DNA of 64,000 nucleotides, from contig NZ_BMWH01000002.1 of assembly GCF_014651135.1 (NCBI RefSeq), positions 389,285-453,284 on the forward strand, read 5' to 3'. Origin of the DNA: Streptomyces echinoruber (GTDB lineage Bacteria > Actinomycetota > Actinomycetes > Streptomycetales > Streptomycetaceae). Positions 1 through 7,838 of this stretch are shown piece after piece. The translations under genes and the position numbers were made by a program. Below the pieces are notes generated by a model, which saw nothing but the letters and a program-made list of their open reading frames with translations, did no database searches and had not been told where the DNA came from. Within the stretch, counting starts at the first letter, position 1. Every line of letters starts with the position of its first letter.

Positions 1-329
1 ACCGCGCCGAGGCGGTGCGGGTCGACCGCGCCGTCCTCCCCGGCCCGGCCGGTGAAGCCGGCGTCCTGCCAGGCCTCGCGGGCCGCGAGCAGCGCGAACT
101 GCGCCGAGCGGTCCAGCTTGCGGGCCTGCGGACGCGGCAGGATCTCGGTGGGTTCCACGGCGATCTGCGCGGCGATGCGCACGGGCATCTCCGCGGCCCA
201 CTCCTGCGTCAGGAGGCTGACGCCGGAACGACCGGCGACCAGGCCCTCCCAGGTGGAGGCCGCGTCGCCACCCAGCGGTGTGGTTGCGCCGATACCGGTG
301 ACGACCACGGTGCGATTGGTCGAGCTCAC
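1..329 (-). CDS. fabF: 3-oxoacyl-ACP synthase II, N-terminal part (cut by window edge)
   Basis: This is the start of the condensing enzyme KAS II, which extends acyl-ACP with malonyl-ACP in type II fatty acid synthesis. Only about 109 codons are present; the gene runs off the left edge, so the Cys-His-His active site is not visible. Read from the GTG at 329-327, the protein opens with RTVVVTGIGATTPLGG, the usual nucleotide-fold start of KAS II. A GGAGAAG ribosome site lies 8 bases upstream. It is the last gene of the fabD-fabH-acpP-fabF order, 84 bases downstream of acpP, and is probably cotranscribed with it. The name rests on the N-terminal sequence and on the strongly conserved gene order. 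Confidence 0.95.
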   Translation of the reverse strand, partial: MSSTNRTVVVTGIGATTPLGGDAASTWEGLVAGRSGVSLLTQEWAAEMPVRIAAQIAVEPTEILPRPQARKLDRSAQFALLAAREAWQDAGFTGRAGEDGAVDPHRLGA

Positions 330-413
330 GGGGTTCTTCTCCAACGGATACGAGGATTCAACGGCGCCACCGCCGGGTGGCGGGGCAGGCGGCCCAGGGA
401 CGGACCGGTGGGG

Positions 414-662
414 TCAGCCCTGGTGCTTGAGGATGTAGTCGGCAGCGTCGCGGACCGTCTTGAGGTTCTTGACGTCCTCGTCCGGGATCTTGACGTCGAA
501 GCGCTCCTCGGCGGCGACGACGACCTCGACCATGGACAGCGAGTCGACGTCCAGGTCGTCGGTGAAGGACTTGTCCAGCTGGACGTCCTCCACCGGGATG
601 CCGGCGATCTCGTTCACGATCTCCGCGAGACCGGCGACGATCTCTTCCTGAGTGGCGGCCAT
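414..662 (-). CDS. acpP: acyl carrier protein
   Basis: This 82-residue acidic protein carries the growing acyl chain on a phosphopantetheine arm during fatty acid synthesis in the cytoplasm. The attachment serine sits in the motif DVDSLSMVEVV near the middle of the protein, inside the four-helix fold. I chose the ATG at 662-660 because it is preceded by GAAGGAG at good spacing and gives MAATQEEIVAGL, the usual start. A longer frame upstream exists but has no ribosome site. It lies between fabH and fabF in the standard Streptomyces order. The many Asp and Glu residues and the length are normal for a primary-metabolism ACP rather than a polyketide ACP. Confidence 0.97.
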   Translation of the reverse strand: MAATQEEIVAGLAEIVNEIAGIPVEDVQLDKSFTDDLDVDSLSMVEVVVAAEERFDVKIPDEDVKNLKTVRDAADYILKHQG

Positions 663-740
663 GTCAGGCGCTCCTTCGTAGATGTTCCAGAGGGTATGGC
701 GGTGGACCCGCACCGGACCGCATGATCCGGCACGGAGTGC

Positions 741-1772
741 CTAGGGGAGGGTAACGACCGTCGCGGCGTAGGCGAGACCCGCCCCGAAACCGATGACGAG
801 CGCGGTGTCGCCGCTCTTCGCCTCGCCGGTCGCCAGGAGCCGCTCCATCGCGAGCGGGATCGAGGCGGCCGAGGTGTTGCCGGTGGTGCGGATGTCACGG
901 GCGACCGTGACGCTCTCCGGCAGTCCGAGAGTCTTCACCATCGAGTCGATGATCCGCACATTGGCCTGGTGCGGGATGAAGACGTCCAGCTCGTCCGGGC
1001 TGACGCCGGCCGCGTCCAGCGCCTGCTGGGCGACCTTCGCCATCTCGAACACGGCCCAGCGGAAGACCGTCTGGCCCTCCTGTGTGATGGCGGGGAACTT
1101 GATGTTGCCCGCGTCGTCCAGGGGGAGCTGGGAGGGATCGCCGACCTTGAAACGGTCCCAGGGCACGGTCTGCTTGATGGTCTGGGCCTTGTCGCCCTCC
1201 GAGCCCCACACGGTCGGGCCGATGCCGGGCTCCTCGGCCGGGCCGACGACGACCGCGCCGGCGCCGTCGCCGAACAGGAAGGCGGTGGCCCGGTCCTCCA
1301 GGTCGGTCAGGTCCGAGAGCCGCTCCACGCCGATGACCAGGGCGTACCGGGCCGACCCCTCGACGACCAGGCCCTTGGCGAGGGTGAGGCCGTAGCCGAA
1401 GCCCGCGCAGCCCGCGGAGATGTCGAACGCGGCGGCCTTGTTCGTGCCCAGCCGGTCGGCGATCTCGGTGGCGACGGCCGGGGTCTGGCTGAAGTGCGTG
1501 ACGGTGGAGACGATCACCGCATCGATCTGCCCGGCGGCGATGCCGGCGCCGGCGAGCGCCTTGCCGGAGGCCTCCAGCGACATCATGGCGATGGTCTCCT
1601 CCGGACCGGCCCAGTGCCGGGTCTCGATGCCGGAGCGGGAGCGGATCCACTCGTCGGAGGAGTCGATGCGCTCCAGGATGACCTCGTTGGGTACCACCCG
1701 GGTCGGGCGGTAGCCGCCGACGCCGCAGATGCGCGCGTACGGGGCGCCCTTGCTGGGCTTGATCTTCGCCAT
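741..1772 (-). CDS. fabH: 3-oxoacyl-ACP synthase III
   Basis: KAS III starts fatty acid synthesis by condensing a short acyl-CoA, often branched in Streptomyces, with malonyl-ACP. The 343-residue protein shows the full catalytic triad: Cys122 in the motif SAGCAGFGYG, His in IPHQANVRI at about 266, and Asn in TTGNTSAAS at about 296. The ATG at 1772 follows an AGGAG site. It begins 12 bases after the fabD stop, which suggests translation from one fabDHPF transcript. Length and motifs are intact. Substrate preference for branched primers is inferred from the genus, not from a residue I can read here. Confidence 0.97.
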   Translation of the reverse strand: MAKIKPSKGAPYARICGVGGYRPTRVVPNEVILERIDSSDEWIRSRSGIETRHWAGPEETIAMMSLEASGKALAGAGIAAGQIDAVIVSTVTHFSQTPAVATEIADRLGTNKAAAFDISAGCAGFGYGLTLAKGLVVEGSARYALVIGVERLSDLTDLEDRATAFLFGDGAGAVVVGPAEEPGIGPTVWGSEGDKAQTIKQTVPWDRFKVGDPSQLPLDDAGNIKFPAITQEGQTVFRWAVFEMAKVAQQALDAAGVSPDELDVFIPHQANVRIIDSMVKTLGLPESVTVARDIRTTGNTSAASIPLAMERLLATGEAKSGDTALVIGFGAGLAYAATVVTLP

Positions 1773-1784
1773 GGGGGCTCCTTG

Positions 1785-2699
1785 TCAGGCGCCGGCGTGC
1801 TCGGCGACGAGCTCGCGGGCCGCGTCCAGGTCGGCGGGGGTCTTCAGGGCCAGCGTCCGCACACCGGGCAGCGCGCGCTTGGCCAGGCCGGTCAGGGTGC
1901 CGCCGGGACACACCTCGACCAGCGCGGTGACGCCCCGCTCCCGGAACGTCTCCATGCACCGGTCCCAGCGCACCGGGTTGGCGACCTGCCCGACCAGCCG
2001 CTCCAGCACCTCCGAGCCGGTGGCGACCACCCCGCCGTCCTTGTTGGAGACGTACGGCACCTTCGGGTCGGCCGGGTCGATCTCCTTCGCGGCCTCGGCC
2101 AGCTTCTCCACCGCGGGCGCCATGTGGTGGGTGTGGAAGGCGCCGGCCACCTGCAGCCGGACGATCTTGCGCACGCCCTCGGGCTTGTCCGCGTCCAGCG
2201 CGTCGAGCTGCTCGATCGTGCCGGCGGCGACGATCTGGCCGGCGCCGTTGACGTTGGCCGGGGTCAGGCCGAGCTTCTCCAGGTGCGGCACGGTCACCTC
2301 GGGGTCGCCGCCGAGCAGGGCCGCCATGCCGGTCCGCGTGACGGCGGCGGCCTCGGCCATCGCCAGGCCCCGGCGGCGCACCAGGGTGAGCGCGGCGGTG
2401 TCGTCCAGGACGCCCGCGAAGGCCGCGGCGGTGATCTCGCCGACGCTGTGGCCGGCGACCGCGTCCGGGGTGGCACCGAGTGCCTCCGCCGAGAGGATCC
2501 CGGCGGCGACGAGCAGCGGCTGCGCCACGGCGGTGTCGCGGATCTCCTCCGCGCCGGCCTGCGTGCCGTAGTGGACGAGGTCCAGCCCGATGGCGTCCGA
2601 CCACGCCGCGACACGGTCGCGGGCACCGGGGAGGTCGAGCCAGGGAGTCAGGAAGCCGGGCGTCTGGGCGCCCTGGCCGGGAGCGACGAGTACGAGCAC
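1785..2699 (-). CDS. fabD: malonyl-CoA:ACP malonyltransferase
   Basis: FabD moves malonyl from CoA to ACP, supplying the extender unit for FabH and FabF. The catalytic serine is in GHSVGEI at about residue 85, and the N-terminus MLVLVAPGQGAQTPGF carries the conserved GQGAQ oxyanion motif. Two GTG codons could start it, at 2705 and 2699. I chose 2699 because the AAGAGAGAG site then lies 7 bases upstream, whereas it would nearly touch the 2705 codon. It is the first gene of the cluster and lies just downstream of fasR, with an inverted repeat in the gap. At 304 residues it has the expected length. Confidence 0.96.
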   Translation of the reverse strand: MLVLVAPGQGAQTPGFLTPWLDLPGARDRVAAWSDAIGLDLVHYGTQAGAEEIRDTAVAQPLLVAAGILSAEALGATPDAVAGHSVGEITAAAFAGVLDDTAALTLVRRRGLAMAEAAAVTRTGMAALLGGDPEVTVPHLEKLGLTPANVNGAGQIVAAGTIEQLDALDADKPEGVRKIVRLQVAGAFHTHHMAPAVEKLAEAAKEIDPADPKVPYVSNKDGGVVATGSEVLERLVGQVANPVRWDRCMETFRERGVTALVEVCPGGTLTGLAKRALPGVRTLALKTPADLDAARELVAEHAGA

Positions 2700-2765
2700 T
2701 CTCACACTCTCTCTTGCGTACGGGCACGGCCGCCCGTGGGGACAGGGACGAAGAACACGAAGGGG

Positions 2766-2786
2766 TTTTGTGGGCCCCCGACAAAA
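2766..2786. promoter_or_regulatory. inverted repeat in fabD promoter region, candidate FasR operator
   Basis: TTTTGT (2766-2771) and ACAAAA (2781-2786) form a perfect 6-bp inverted repeat around a 9-base centre, in the gap between the fasR stop and the fabD start. It is AT-rich in a very GC-rich region. FasR is known in Streptomyces to bind the fabD promoter; that this repeat is its site is inference from position and symmetry. Confidence 0.45.
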
Positions 2787-2788
2787 CG

Positions 2789-3994
2789 TTAGGCCGGAAG
2801 ATCGCCTTCGGCCAGACGCCCCAGGATCAGTGCGATCCGCAGAGTGAACGCAGAGCGTACATCGGACGGCGACCAGCCGGTGACATCAGTCACACGTCGG
2901 AGCCGGTAGCGCACGGTGTTGGGATGGACGAACAGCATCCGTGCGGCGCCCTCCAGGCTGCTCGCCTGCTCCAGGTAGACGGAGAGCGTCTCCAGCAGCG
3001 CGGACCCGGCCTCCTCCAGCGGTCTGTAGATCTCCTCCACCAACTGCTCGCGGGCGCTGGGGTCTCCGGCGATCGCGCGTTCCGGAAGCAGGTCGTCCGC
3101 CAGGACCGGGCGCGGCGCGTCCTGCCAGGCCGAGCACGCCTTCAGTCCGGCCGCGGCGGCCTGCGCGGAGCGGGTCGCGGCCAGCAGGTCCGGCACGACG
3201 GGACCGGCCACCACCGGTCCCGGGGCGAACGGCCCGATCAGCGACCTGGCGACGGCCAGCGGGTTGTTGCTGCCGCCCGCGATGACGACCAGCCGGCTGC
3301 CGAGCACACCGGTGAGCACCTGCAGTTTCGCGTGCCGCGCGGCCCGCCGGATGGCCTCCACCGTCAGCTCGCTGTCCCCGTCCGGCGCCGTGCCCAGCAC
3401 CACGCACACGTGCTCCGGCGCGTTCCAGCCCAGCGCGGCGGCGCGGCTCACGGCGCCCTCGTCGACCTCCCCGCTGAGCACGGCGTTGACCACGAGGGAC
3501 TCCAGCCGCGCGTCCCAGGCACCGCGTGCCTCGGCGGCCTGCGCGTACACCTGCGCGGTGGCGAAGGCGATCTCGCGGGCGTAGACCAGCAGCGCCTCGC
3601 GCAGGGCGGCCTCGTCGCCGGGCGCCGCGACCTCGTCGATCGCGGACTCCATCACCTCGATCGTGGTGCGCACCATCTCCACGGTCTGCCGCAGCGTGAT
3701 CGCCCGGGTCAGCTCGCGCGGCGCGGTGCCGAAGACGTCGGTGGAGATCGCCTGCGGGGCGTCCGGGTGCCGGAACCACTCGGTGAACGCGGCGATGCCC
3801 GCCTGCGCCACCAGCCCGATCCAGGAACGGTTCTCCGGCGGCATGGCCCGGTACCACGGCAGCGTCTCGTCCATGCGCGCGATCGCCTGCGCGGCGAGCG
3901 AGCCGGAGGACTTCTCCAGCCGCTTCAGGGTCGCGGCATGCGGGTGGATGTCGGGCGTGGCGGTTTCGTTCGTGTGGGTCTCGGGTTCGGGCAC
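2789..3994 (-). CDS. fasR: transcriptional activator of fatty acid synthesis, PucR/CdaR type
   Basis: FasR activates the fabDHPF operon in Streptomyces. The protein of about 401 residues has an N-terminal ligand-type region, a central region with VCVVLGTAPDGDSE, and a C-terminal PucR-type helix-turn-helix around LEGAARMLFVHPNTVRYRLR, typical of the CdaR/PucR family. The gene sits directly upstream of fabD on the same strand, its conserved place. The start is uncertain. GTG at 3994 gives MPEPETHTNET and matches what I know of homologues, while ATG at 4012 adds six residues (MRQSCP). Neither has a clear ribosome site, so a leaderless transcript is possible. The family assignment is solid. Confidence 0.93.
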   Translation of the reverse strand: MPEPETHTNETATPDIHPHAATLKRLEKSSGSLAAQAIARMDETLPWYRAMPPENRSWIGLVAQAGIAAFTEWFRHPDAPQAISTDVFGTAPRELTRAITLRQTVEMVRTTIEVMESAIDEVAAPGDEAALREALLVYAREIAFATAQVYAQAAEARGAWDARLESLVVNAVLSGEVDEGAVSRAAALGWNAPEHVCVVLGTAPDGDSELTVEAIRRAARHAKLQVLTGVLGSRLVVIAGGSNNPLAVARSLIGPFAPGPVVAGPVVPDLLAATRSAQAAAAGLKACSAWQDAPRPVLADDLLPERAIAGDPSAREQLVEEIYRPLEEAGSALLETLSVYLEQASSLEGAARMLFVHPNTVRYRLRRVTDVTGWSPSDVRSAFTLRIALILGRLAEGDLPA

Positions 3995-4090
3995 GGGACA
4001 AGACTGCCTCATCCGGACGCGGGTGTGGGCCGCCGGGTCGCGGGTCCCGGCCCCGCGTCCGCGCCCCGCGGCCTTACCGTGGGGTGCGTG

Positions 4091-4747
4091 ATGGACGTAC
4101 GGCGCGCACAGCAGCGCTATCCCGGCGGCGACCCGCGGGCCGGCATCGAGTCGTGGCACGCCTTCTCCTTCGGCCCGCACTACGATCCCGGCAACCTCCG
4201 CTTCGGCGCCCTCGTCGCCTGCAACGAGGAGCGCCTCGCCCCCGGCGCCGGCTTCGCCGAGCACCCGCACCGCGACACCGAGATCGTGACCTGGGTGGTG
4301 GAGGGCGAGCTGACCCACCGCGACTCCACGGGCCACGAGACCCTGGTGCGCCCCGGCGACGTCCAGCGGCTGAGCGCGGCCTCGGGCGTGCGCCACGTCG
4401 AACGCAACGACGGCCCGGGGCCGCTGACCTTCGTGCAGATGTGGCTGGCCCCCCGCGAGCCCGGCGGCACCCCGTCCTACGAGATCGTCCACGGCATCGC
4501 CGACTCCACCCCGTACGCCGTCCCGGCGGCGGGCGCGACGCTCCACGTGCGGCGCCTGACGGCGGGGGAGCGCACGGCGATCCCCGACGCGCCGTTCGTC
4601 TACGTGCACGTGGTGCGCGGGGAGATACGGCTGCACACCGAGAAGGCCGGCCCGGGCGACGCGGTGCGGATCACCGGCGCCGAAGGGCTAAAGGCGGCGG
4701 GCGTGACCGACGCCGAGCTGCTGGTGTGGGAGATGACCGCCCCCTGA
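4091..4747 (+). CDS. pirin family protein (bicupin)
   Basis: Pirins are two-cupin proteins; some bacterial members oxidise quercetin and others bind enzymes or regulators. The N-terminal cupin has the metal-binding pattern FAEHPHRDTEIVTWV followed by LTHRDSTG, with three histidines and a glutamate of the usual site. The 218-residue length is normal. ATG at 4091 directly follows a possible GTG start at 4088, so the N-terminus could be one residue longer. It is divergent from fasR, with fewer than 100 bases between them, so the two may share a promoter region. Substrate cannot be told from sequence. The stop codon is the first triplet of a 16-bp tandem repeat. Confidence 0.88.
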   Translation: MDVRRAQQRYPGGDPRAGIESWHAFSFGPHYDPGNLRFGALVACNEERLAPGAGFAEHPHRDTEIVTWVVEGELTHRDSTGHETLVRPGDVQRLSAASGVRHVERNDGPGPLTFVQMWLAPREPGGTPSYEIVHGIADSTPYAVPAAGATLHVRRLTAGERTAIPDAPFVYVHVVRGEIRLHTEKAGPGDAVRITGAEGLKAAGVTDAELLVWEMTAP

Positions 4748-4824
4748 CCGGCGCACCCCCTGACCGGCGCATCTCCTGACCGGCGCATCTCCTGACCGGC
4801 GCACCTCCTGGCTAACGCACCTCC
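4745..4824. repeat. five 16-bp tandem units spanning from stop codon to stop codon
   Basis: Four near-identical 16-base units (consensus tgaccggcgcatctcc) and a diverged fifth run from the pirin stop codon to the end of the convergent hydrolase gene. The first unit begins with the pirin TGA. The fifth unit contains the hydrolase stop (complement of cta, 4812-4814). Confidence 0.9.
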
Positions 4825-5630
4825 GCCAGCACCGCGTCCGTGAAGGCCGGCCACGCCTCGATCGCCCACGGCCCGAACGCGCGGTCCGTCAGCGCCGCGC
4901 ACGCCACCCCCGCGTCCGGGTCGATCCACAGGAACGTGCCGGACTGCCCGAAGTGCCCGAAGGTCCGCGGCGAGGACGAGGAGCCCGTCCAGTGCGGCGA
5001 CTTGCCGTCGCGGATCTCGAAGCCGAGCCCCCAGTCGTTCGGGTTCTGGTGCCCGTACCCCGGCAGCACCCCCTTGGTCCCCGGATACTGCACGGTCATC
5101 GCCTCGGCCACCGTCCGCGGATCCAGCAGCCGCGGCGCCTGCACCTCGGCGGCGAACCGCAGCAGGTCCTCGACCGTCGACACCCCGTCCTTGGCGGGCG
5201 ACCCCTCCAGCGACGTGGCCGCCATCCCCAGCGGCTCCAGCACCGCCTGCCGCGCGTACTCGGCGAAGGGCATGTCCGTCGCCTTGGCGACATGGTCCCC
5301 GAGCTGCTCGAACCCGGCGTTGGAGTACAGCCGCCGCTGCCCGGGCGGCGCGGTCGTGCGGTGCTCGTCGAAGGCGAGCCCGGAGGTGTGCGCGAGCAGG
5401 TGGCGGACGGTCGCCCCGGGCGGCCCGGTCGGCTCGTCCAGCTCGATCGCGCCCTCCTCGTAGGCGACCAGCACGGCGTAGGCCGCCAGCGGTTTGGTCA
5501 CCGACGCCAGCGGGAAGCGCTGCCCGGTCGGGCCGTGGGTGCCCAGGACGGTCCCGTCGGCCCGTACGACACCCGCCGCGGCGGTGGGAACCGGCCAGTT
5601 CTCGATCAACGCGAGGCTCTGCAGCGACAT
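4812..5630 (-). CDS. serine hydrolase, class C beta-lactamase / penicillin-binding type
   Basis: This 272-residue protein belongs to the serine beta-lactamase-like superfamily, which includes esterases, D-amino peptidases and class C beta-lactamases. The SxxK catalytic pair is in PLASVTKPLA at about residues 43-46, and the YxN element is LYSNAGFE. A late FGHFGQSG segment fits the third conserved site. There is no signal peptide, so a cytoplasmic esterase or peptidase is more likely than an antibiotic-destroying enzyme. It is followed 19 bases downstream on the same strand by the neighbouring acetyltransferase gene. At about 270 residues it is short for a class C lactamase. Substrate is unknown. 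Confidence 0.88.
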   Translation of the reverse strand: MSLQSLALIENWPVPTAAAGVVRADGTVLGTHGPTGQRFPLASVTKPLAAYAVLVAYEEGAIELDEPTGPPGATVRHLLAHTSGLAFDEHRTTAPPGQRRLYSNAGFEQLGDHVAKATDMPFAEYARQAVLEPLGMAATSLEGSPAKDGVSTVEDLLRFAAEVQAPRLLDPRTVAEAMTVQYPGTKGVLPGYGHQNPNDWGLGFEIRDGKSPHWTGSSSSPRTFGHFGQSGTFLWIDPDAGVACAALTDRAFGPWAIEAWPAFTDAVLAEVR

Positions 5631-5649
5631 GCCGTCGAGCCTAAGGGGG

Positions 5650-6120
5650 TCACAGCGGCAGCTCCATCAGCGGGTCCGGTTTGGGCCGGAAGCCGAGCGA
5701 GGCGTACAGCGGCTCGGCCTCCCGGGACGCGGTGAGCTGCACCCGGCGCACGCCGCGCGCGCGGAACCACTCCAGCAGGACGTCCATGCACGCGCGCGCA
5801 TAGCCGCGGCGCCGCGCGTCCGGATCGGTGGCGACGCTGAAGACGTACCCGACGATCCCCAGGGGGTTGCCCGTCCTCCCGATCCGGTAGTCGACCGTCC
5901 CGGCCACCAGCGCCGCCAGCGTTCCGGGCCGCTCGGGATGGTCCACCACGAACGCGGCGAAGTCCCCGTCGGGCTCGGCCAGCCGCGCGCGCAGCGTGGG
6001 CAGGGACTCGGCCTGCCAGTCGGTGGCGGGGTTCCCCCCGCGCACCGAGTCGAGCATGACCTGGCGCAGGCGGAGCACTTCCTCCGCGTCCTCGGGCGTG
6101 GCCCGGCGTACTGGTGTCAT
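5650..6120 (-). CDS. GNAT family N-acetyltransferase
   Basis: GNAT enzymes move an acetyl group from acetyl-CoA to an amine. The 156-residue protein has the acetyl-CoA binding motif A as VATDPDARRRGYARACMD, and a C-terminal LYASLGFRP, the usual end of the fold. I chose the ATG at 6120 (MTPVRRATPEDAEEV), since the family typically begins with this first strand; the open frame continues upstream without a ribosome site. It is encoded on the same strand as the serine hydrolase and divergent from the merR gene. The substrate is not predictable. Confidence 0.85.
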   Translation of the reverse strand: MTPVRRATPEDAEEVLRLRQVMLDSVRGGNPATDWQAESLPTLRARLAEPDGDFAAFVVDHPERPGTLAALVAGTVDYRIGRTGNPLGIVGYVFSVATDPDARRRGYARACMDVLLEWFRARGVRRVQLTASREAEPLYASLGFRPKPDPLMELPL

Positions 6121-6167
6121 GGCCCTCACGGTACTGACAACAGGGGCTGATTTCTTACCGATTCCGC

Positions 6168-6198
6168 TTGCTTGGAGCGCGCTCGAAGGTCCTAGCGT
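6168..6198 (+). promoter_or_regulatory. MerR-type promoter with 19-bp spacer and operator
   Basis: TTGCTT (6168-6173) and TAGCGT (6193-6198) are separated by 19 bases, the over-long spacer typical of promoters activated by MerR proteins. Inside lies an imperfect palindrome, CTTGGAGC-GC-GCTCGAAG (6171-6188). The merR start is 8 bases after the -10, so the transcript would be leaderless or nearly so. Autoregulation by the downstream MerR gene is inferred. Confidence 0.65.
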
Positions 6199-6205
6199 GG
6201 GGGTC

Positions 6206-6703
6206 ATGACGGTCATGCAGAGCACGCCCGCGACCACCGAGGAGCGCGCGGCCCCGGCGGCTGCCCGGGTGGGGGGCTGCGGCGCCCCGCCCCGGCGGCA
6301 TCCACGCCCCGACGGCCAGGACCGCTACACGATCAGCGAGGTCGCCGCCTTCACCGGCCTGAGCGCGCACACGCTGCGCTGGTACGAGCGGATCGGGCTG
6401 ATGCCGCACATCGACCGTTCGCACACCGGCCAGCGGCGCTATTCCAACCGCGACCTGGACTGGCTCGACCTCGTCGGCAAGCTCCGGCTGACCGGCATGC
6501 CGGTCGCGGACATGGTGCGCTACGCGGAACTGGTGCGCGAGGGCGAGAGCACCTACGGCGAGCGGTACGAGCTCCTCGCGGCGACCCGCCGGAACGTCCT
6601 GGCGCGGATCACCGAACTGCAGGACACGCTCGCCGTGCTCGACCAGAAGATCGGTTTCTATGCGGACGCCGGATGTCCGAGGGAGGCGGGGAACACCCGA
6701 TGA
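6206..6703 (+). CDS. MerR family transcriptional regulator
   Basis: This 165-residue regulator has the MerR DNA-binding domain: RYTISEVAAFTGLSAHTLRWYE, then the RYSNRDLDWL wing, followed by a dimerisation helix ending near QDTLAVLDQKIGFY. No cysteine cluster of the mercury or SoxR type is seen in the C-terminal part, so a small organic or redox signal is more likely than a metal. It overlaps the aldo/keto reductase gene by four bases (ATGA), so the two form one operon, and that reductase is its likely target. About 40 residues of poorly conserved sequence precede the helix-turn-helix. The second in-frame ATG (6215) could also be the start. Confidence 0.9.
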   Translation: MTVMQSTPATTEERAAPAAARVGGCGAPPRRHPRPDGQDRYTISEVAAFTGLSAHTLRWYERIGLMPHIDRSHTGQRRYSNRDLDWLDLVGKLRLTGMPVADMVRYAELVREGESTYGERYELLAATRRNVLARITELQDTLAVLDQKIGFYADAGCPREAGNTR

Positions 6704-7716
6704 CCGACAGCACCATCCCGACGGTACGGCTGGGCGAGAACGGGCCCGAGGTCGGTGTGCAGGGCCTGGGCTGCATGGGCATGAGCTTCGCCTACGGCCC
6801 CGCCGACGCGGACGCCTCCCGGGCCACCCTGGAACGCGCGCTGGACCTGGGCGTGACGCTGTACGACACGGCGGACGCCTACGGCGCCGGCGACAACGAG
6901 CGGTTCCTGTCGCCGTTCTTCCGGGCGCACCGCGACCGGGTCGTCATCGCCACCAAGTTCGCCCTGTCCATTCCGCCGGACGACCCGACGAAGCGGACCA
7001 TCCGCAACGACCCGCCCTACATCCGCCAGGCCGTCGACGCCAGCCTGCGGCGCCTCGGCGTCGACGTCATCGACCTGTACTACATGCACCGGCGCGACGT
7101 GAACGTGCCGATCGAGGAGAGCGTCGGCACCATGGCCGAGCTGGTGCGCGCCGGCAAGGTCAAGCACCTGGGCCTGAGCGAGGTGACCGCCGACGAGCTG
7201 CGCGCGGCGCACGCCGTGCACCCCATCGCGGCGGTGCAGTCGGAGTGGTCGCTGTTCAGCCGGGACATCGAGGCGAAGGTCGTGCCGGCCGCCCGCGAGC
7301 TGGGCGTGGCCCTGGTGCCGTACTCGCCGCTCGGCCGCGGCTTCCTCACCGGGTCCTTCACCAACGCCGAGACCGACCTGACCGCCGACGACTTCCGCCG
7401 CCACCAGCCCCGCTTCACCGGCGCCAACGCGGCCGCCAACGCCGCCCTGCTGGAGCCGGTCCGCGCGGTCGCCAAGGCCCACGACGCCACCCCCGGGCAG
7501 ATCGCGCTGGCGTGGGTGCAGCAGCGGGCCGCGGTGCACGGCCTGCCGGTGGTGCCGATCCCCGGCACCCGCAAGCCGTCCCGGGTCGAGGAGAACGTGG
7601 CCGCCACGCGCATCGAGCTCACCGAGGAGGAGCTGGCCCTGCTGGAGCCCATCGCCGGGCAGGTGGCGGGCGACCGCTACGCGGACATGACGTTCACCTC
7701 GGCGGGCCGGGAGTAG
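6700..7716 (+). CDS. aldo/keto reductase
   Basis: Aldo/keto reductases use NADPH to reduce aldehydes and ketones. The 338-residue protein has the catalytic tetrad pattern: Asp in LYDTADAYGAGDNE, Tyr in the same segment, Lys in VIATKFAL and His in LYYMHRRDVN. A C-terminal cofactor site reads VVPIPGTRKPSRVEENV. The ATG at 6700 overlaps the merR stop (ATGA) and follows GGGAGG, which decides the start over a longer frame. The gene is under the same MerR-type promoter as the regulator, suggesting induction by a reactive carbonyl or oxidative signal. The stop codon lies inside the first unit of a 23-bp tandem repeat. Confidence 0.92.
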   Translation: MTDSTIPTVRLGENGPEVGVQGLGCMGMSFAYGPADADASRATLERALDLGVTLYDTADAYGAGDNERFLSPFFRAHRDRVVIATKFALSIPPDDPTKRTIRNDPPYIRQAVDASLRRLGVDVIDLYYMHRRDVNVPIEESVGTMAELVRAGKVKHLGLSEVTADELRAAHAVHPIAAVQSEWSLFSRDIEAKVVPAARELGVALVPYSPLGRGFLTGSFTNAETDLTADDFRRHQPRFTGANAAANAALLEPVRAVAKAHDATPGQIALAWVQQRAAVHGLPVVPIPGTRKPSRVEENVAATRIELTEEELALLEPIAGQVAGDRYADMTFTSAGRE

Positions 7717-7833
7717 CCGGTCCGGGCCGCTGGGAGTAGCCGGTCCGGGCCGCCGGGAGCAGCCGGTCCGGCCCGCTGGGAGCAGCCGGTCCGGCCCGCT
7801 GGGAGCAGCCGGTCCGGCCCGCCGGGAGCCGGT
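7709..7833. repeat. five 23-bp tandem units between convergent genes
   Basis: Five units of 23 bases (consensus gggagcagccggtccggcccgct) and a partial sixth run from the last codons of the aldo/keto reductase to just before the end of the convergent DUF4429 gene. The reductase TAG (7714-7716) is inside unit one. Later units changed TAG to CAG. CCGG-rich units could fold, so they may also end transcription. Confidence 0.9.
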
Positions 7834-7838
7834 GGCCG

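Noticed and set aside
895..2784. Long minus-strand frame over fabH and fabD
   Set aside because: It is an off-frame reading of fabH and fabD, with Arg/Gly/Pro-rich content.
4812..5630. Secreted beta-lactamase
   Set aside because: The catalytic motifs fit the superfamily, but there is no signal peptide and the protein is short, so resistance is not claimed.
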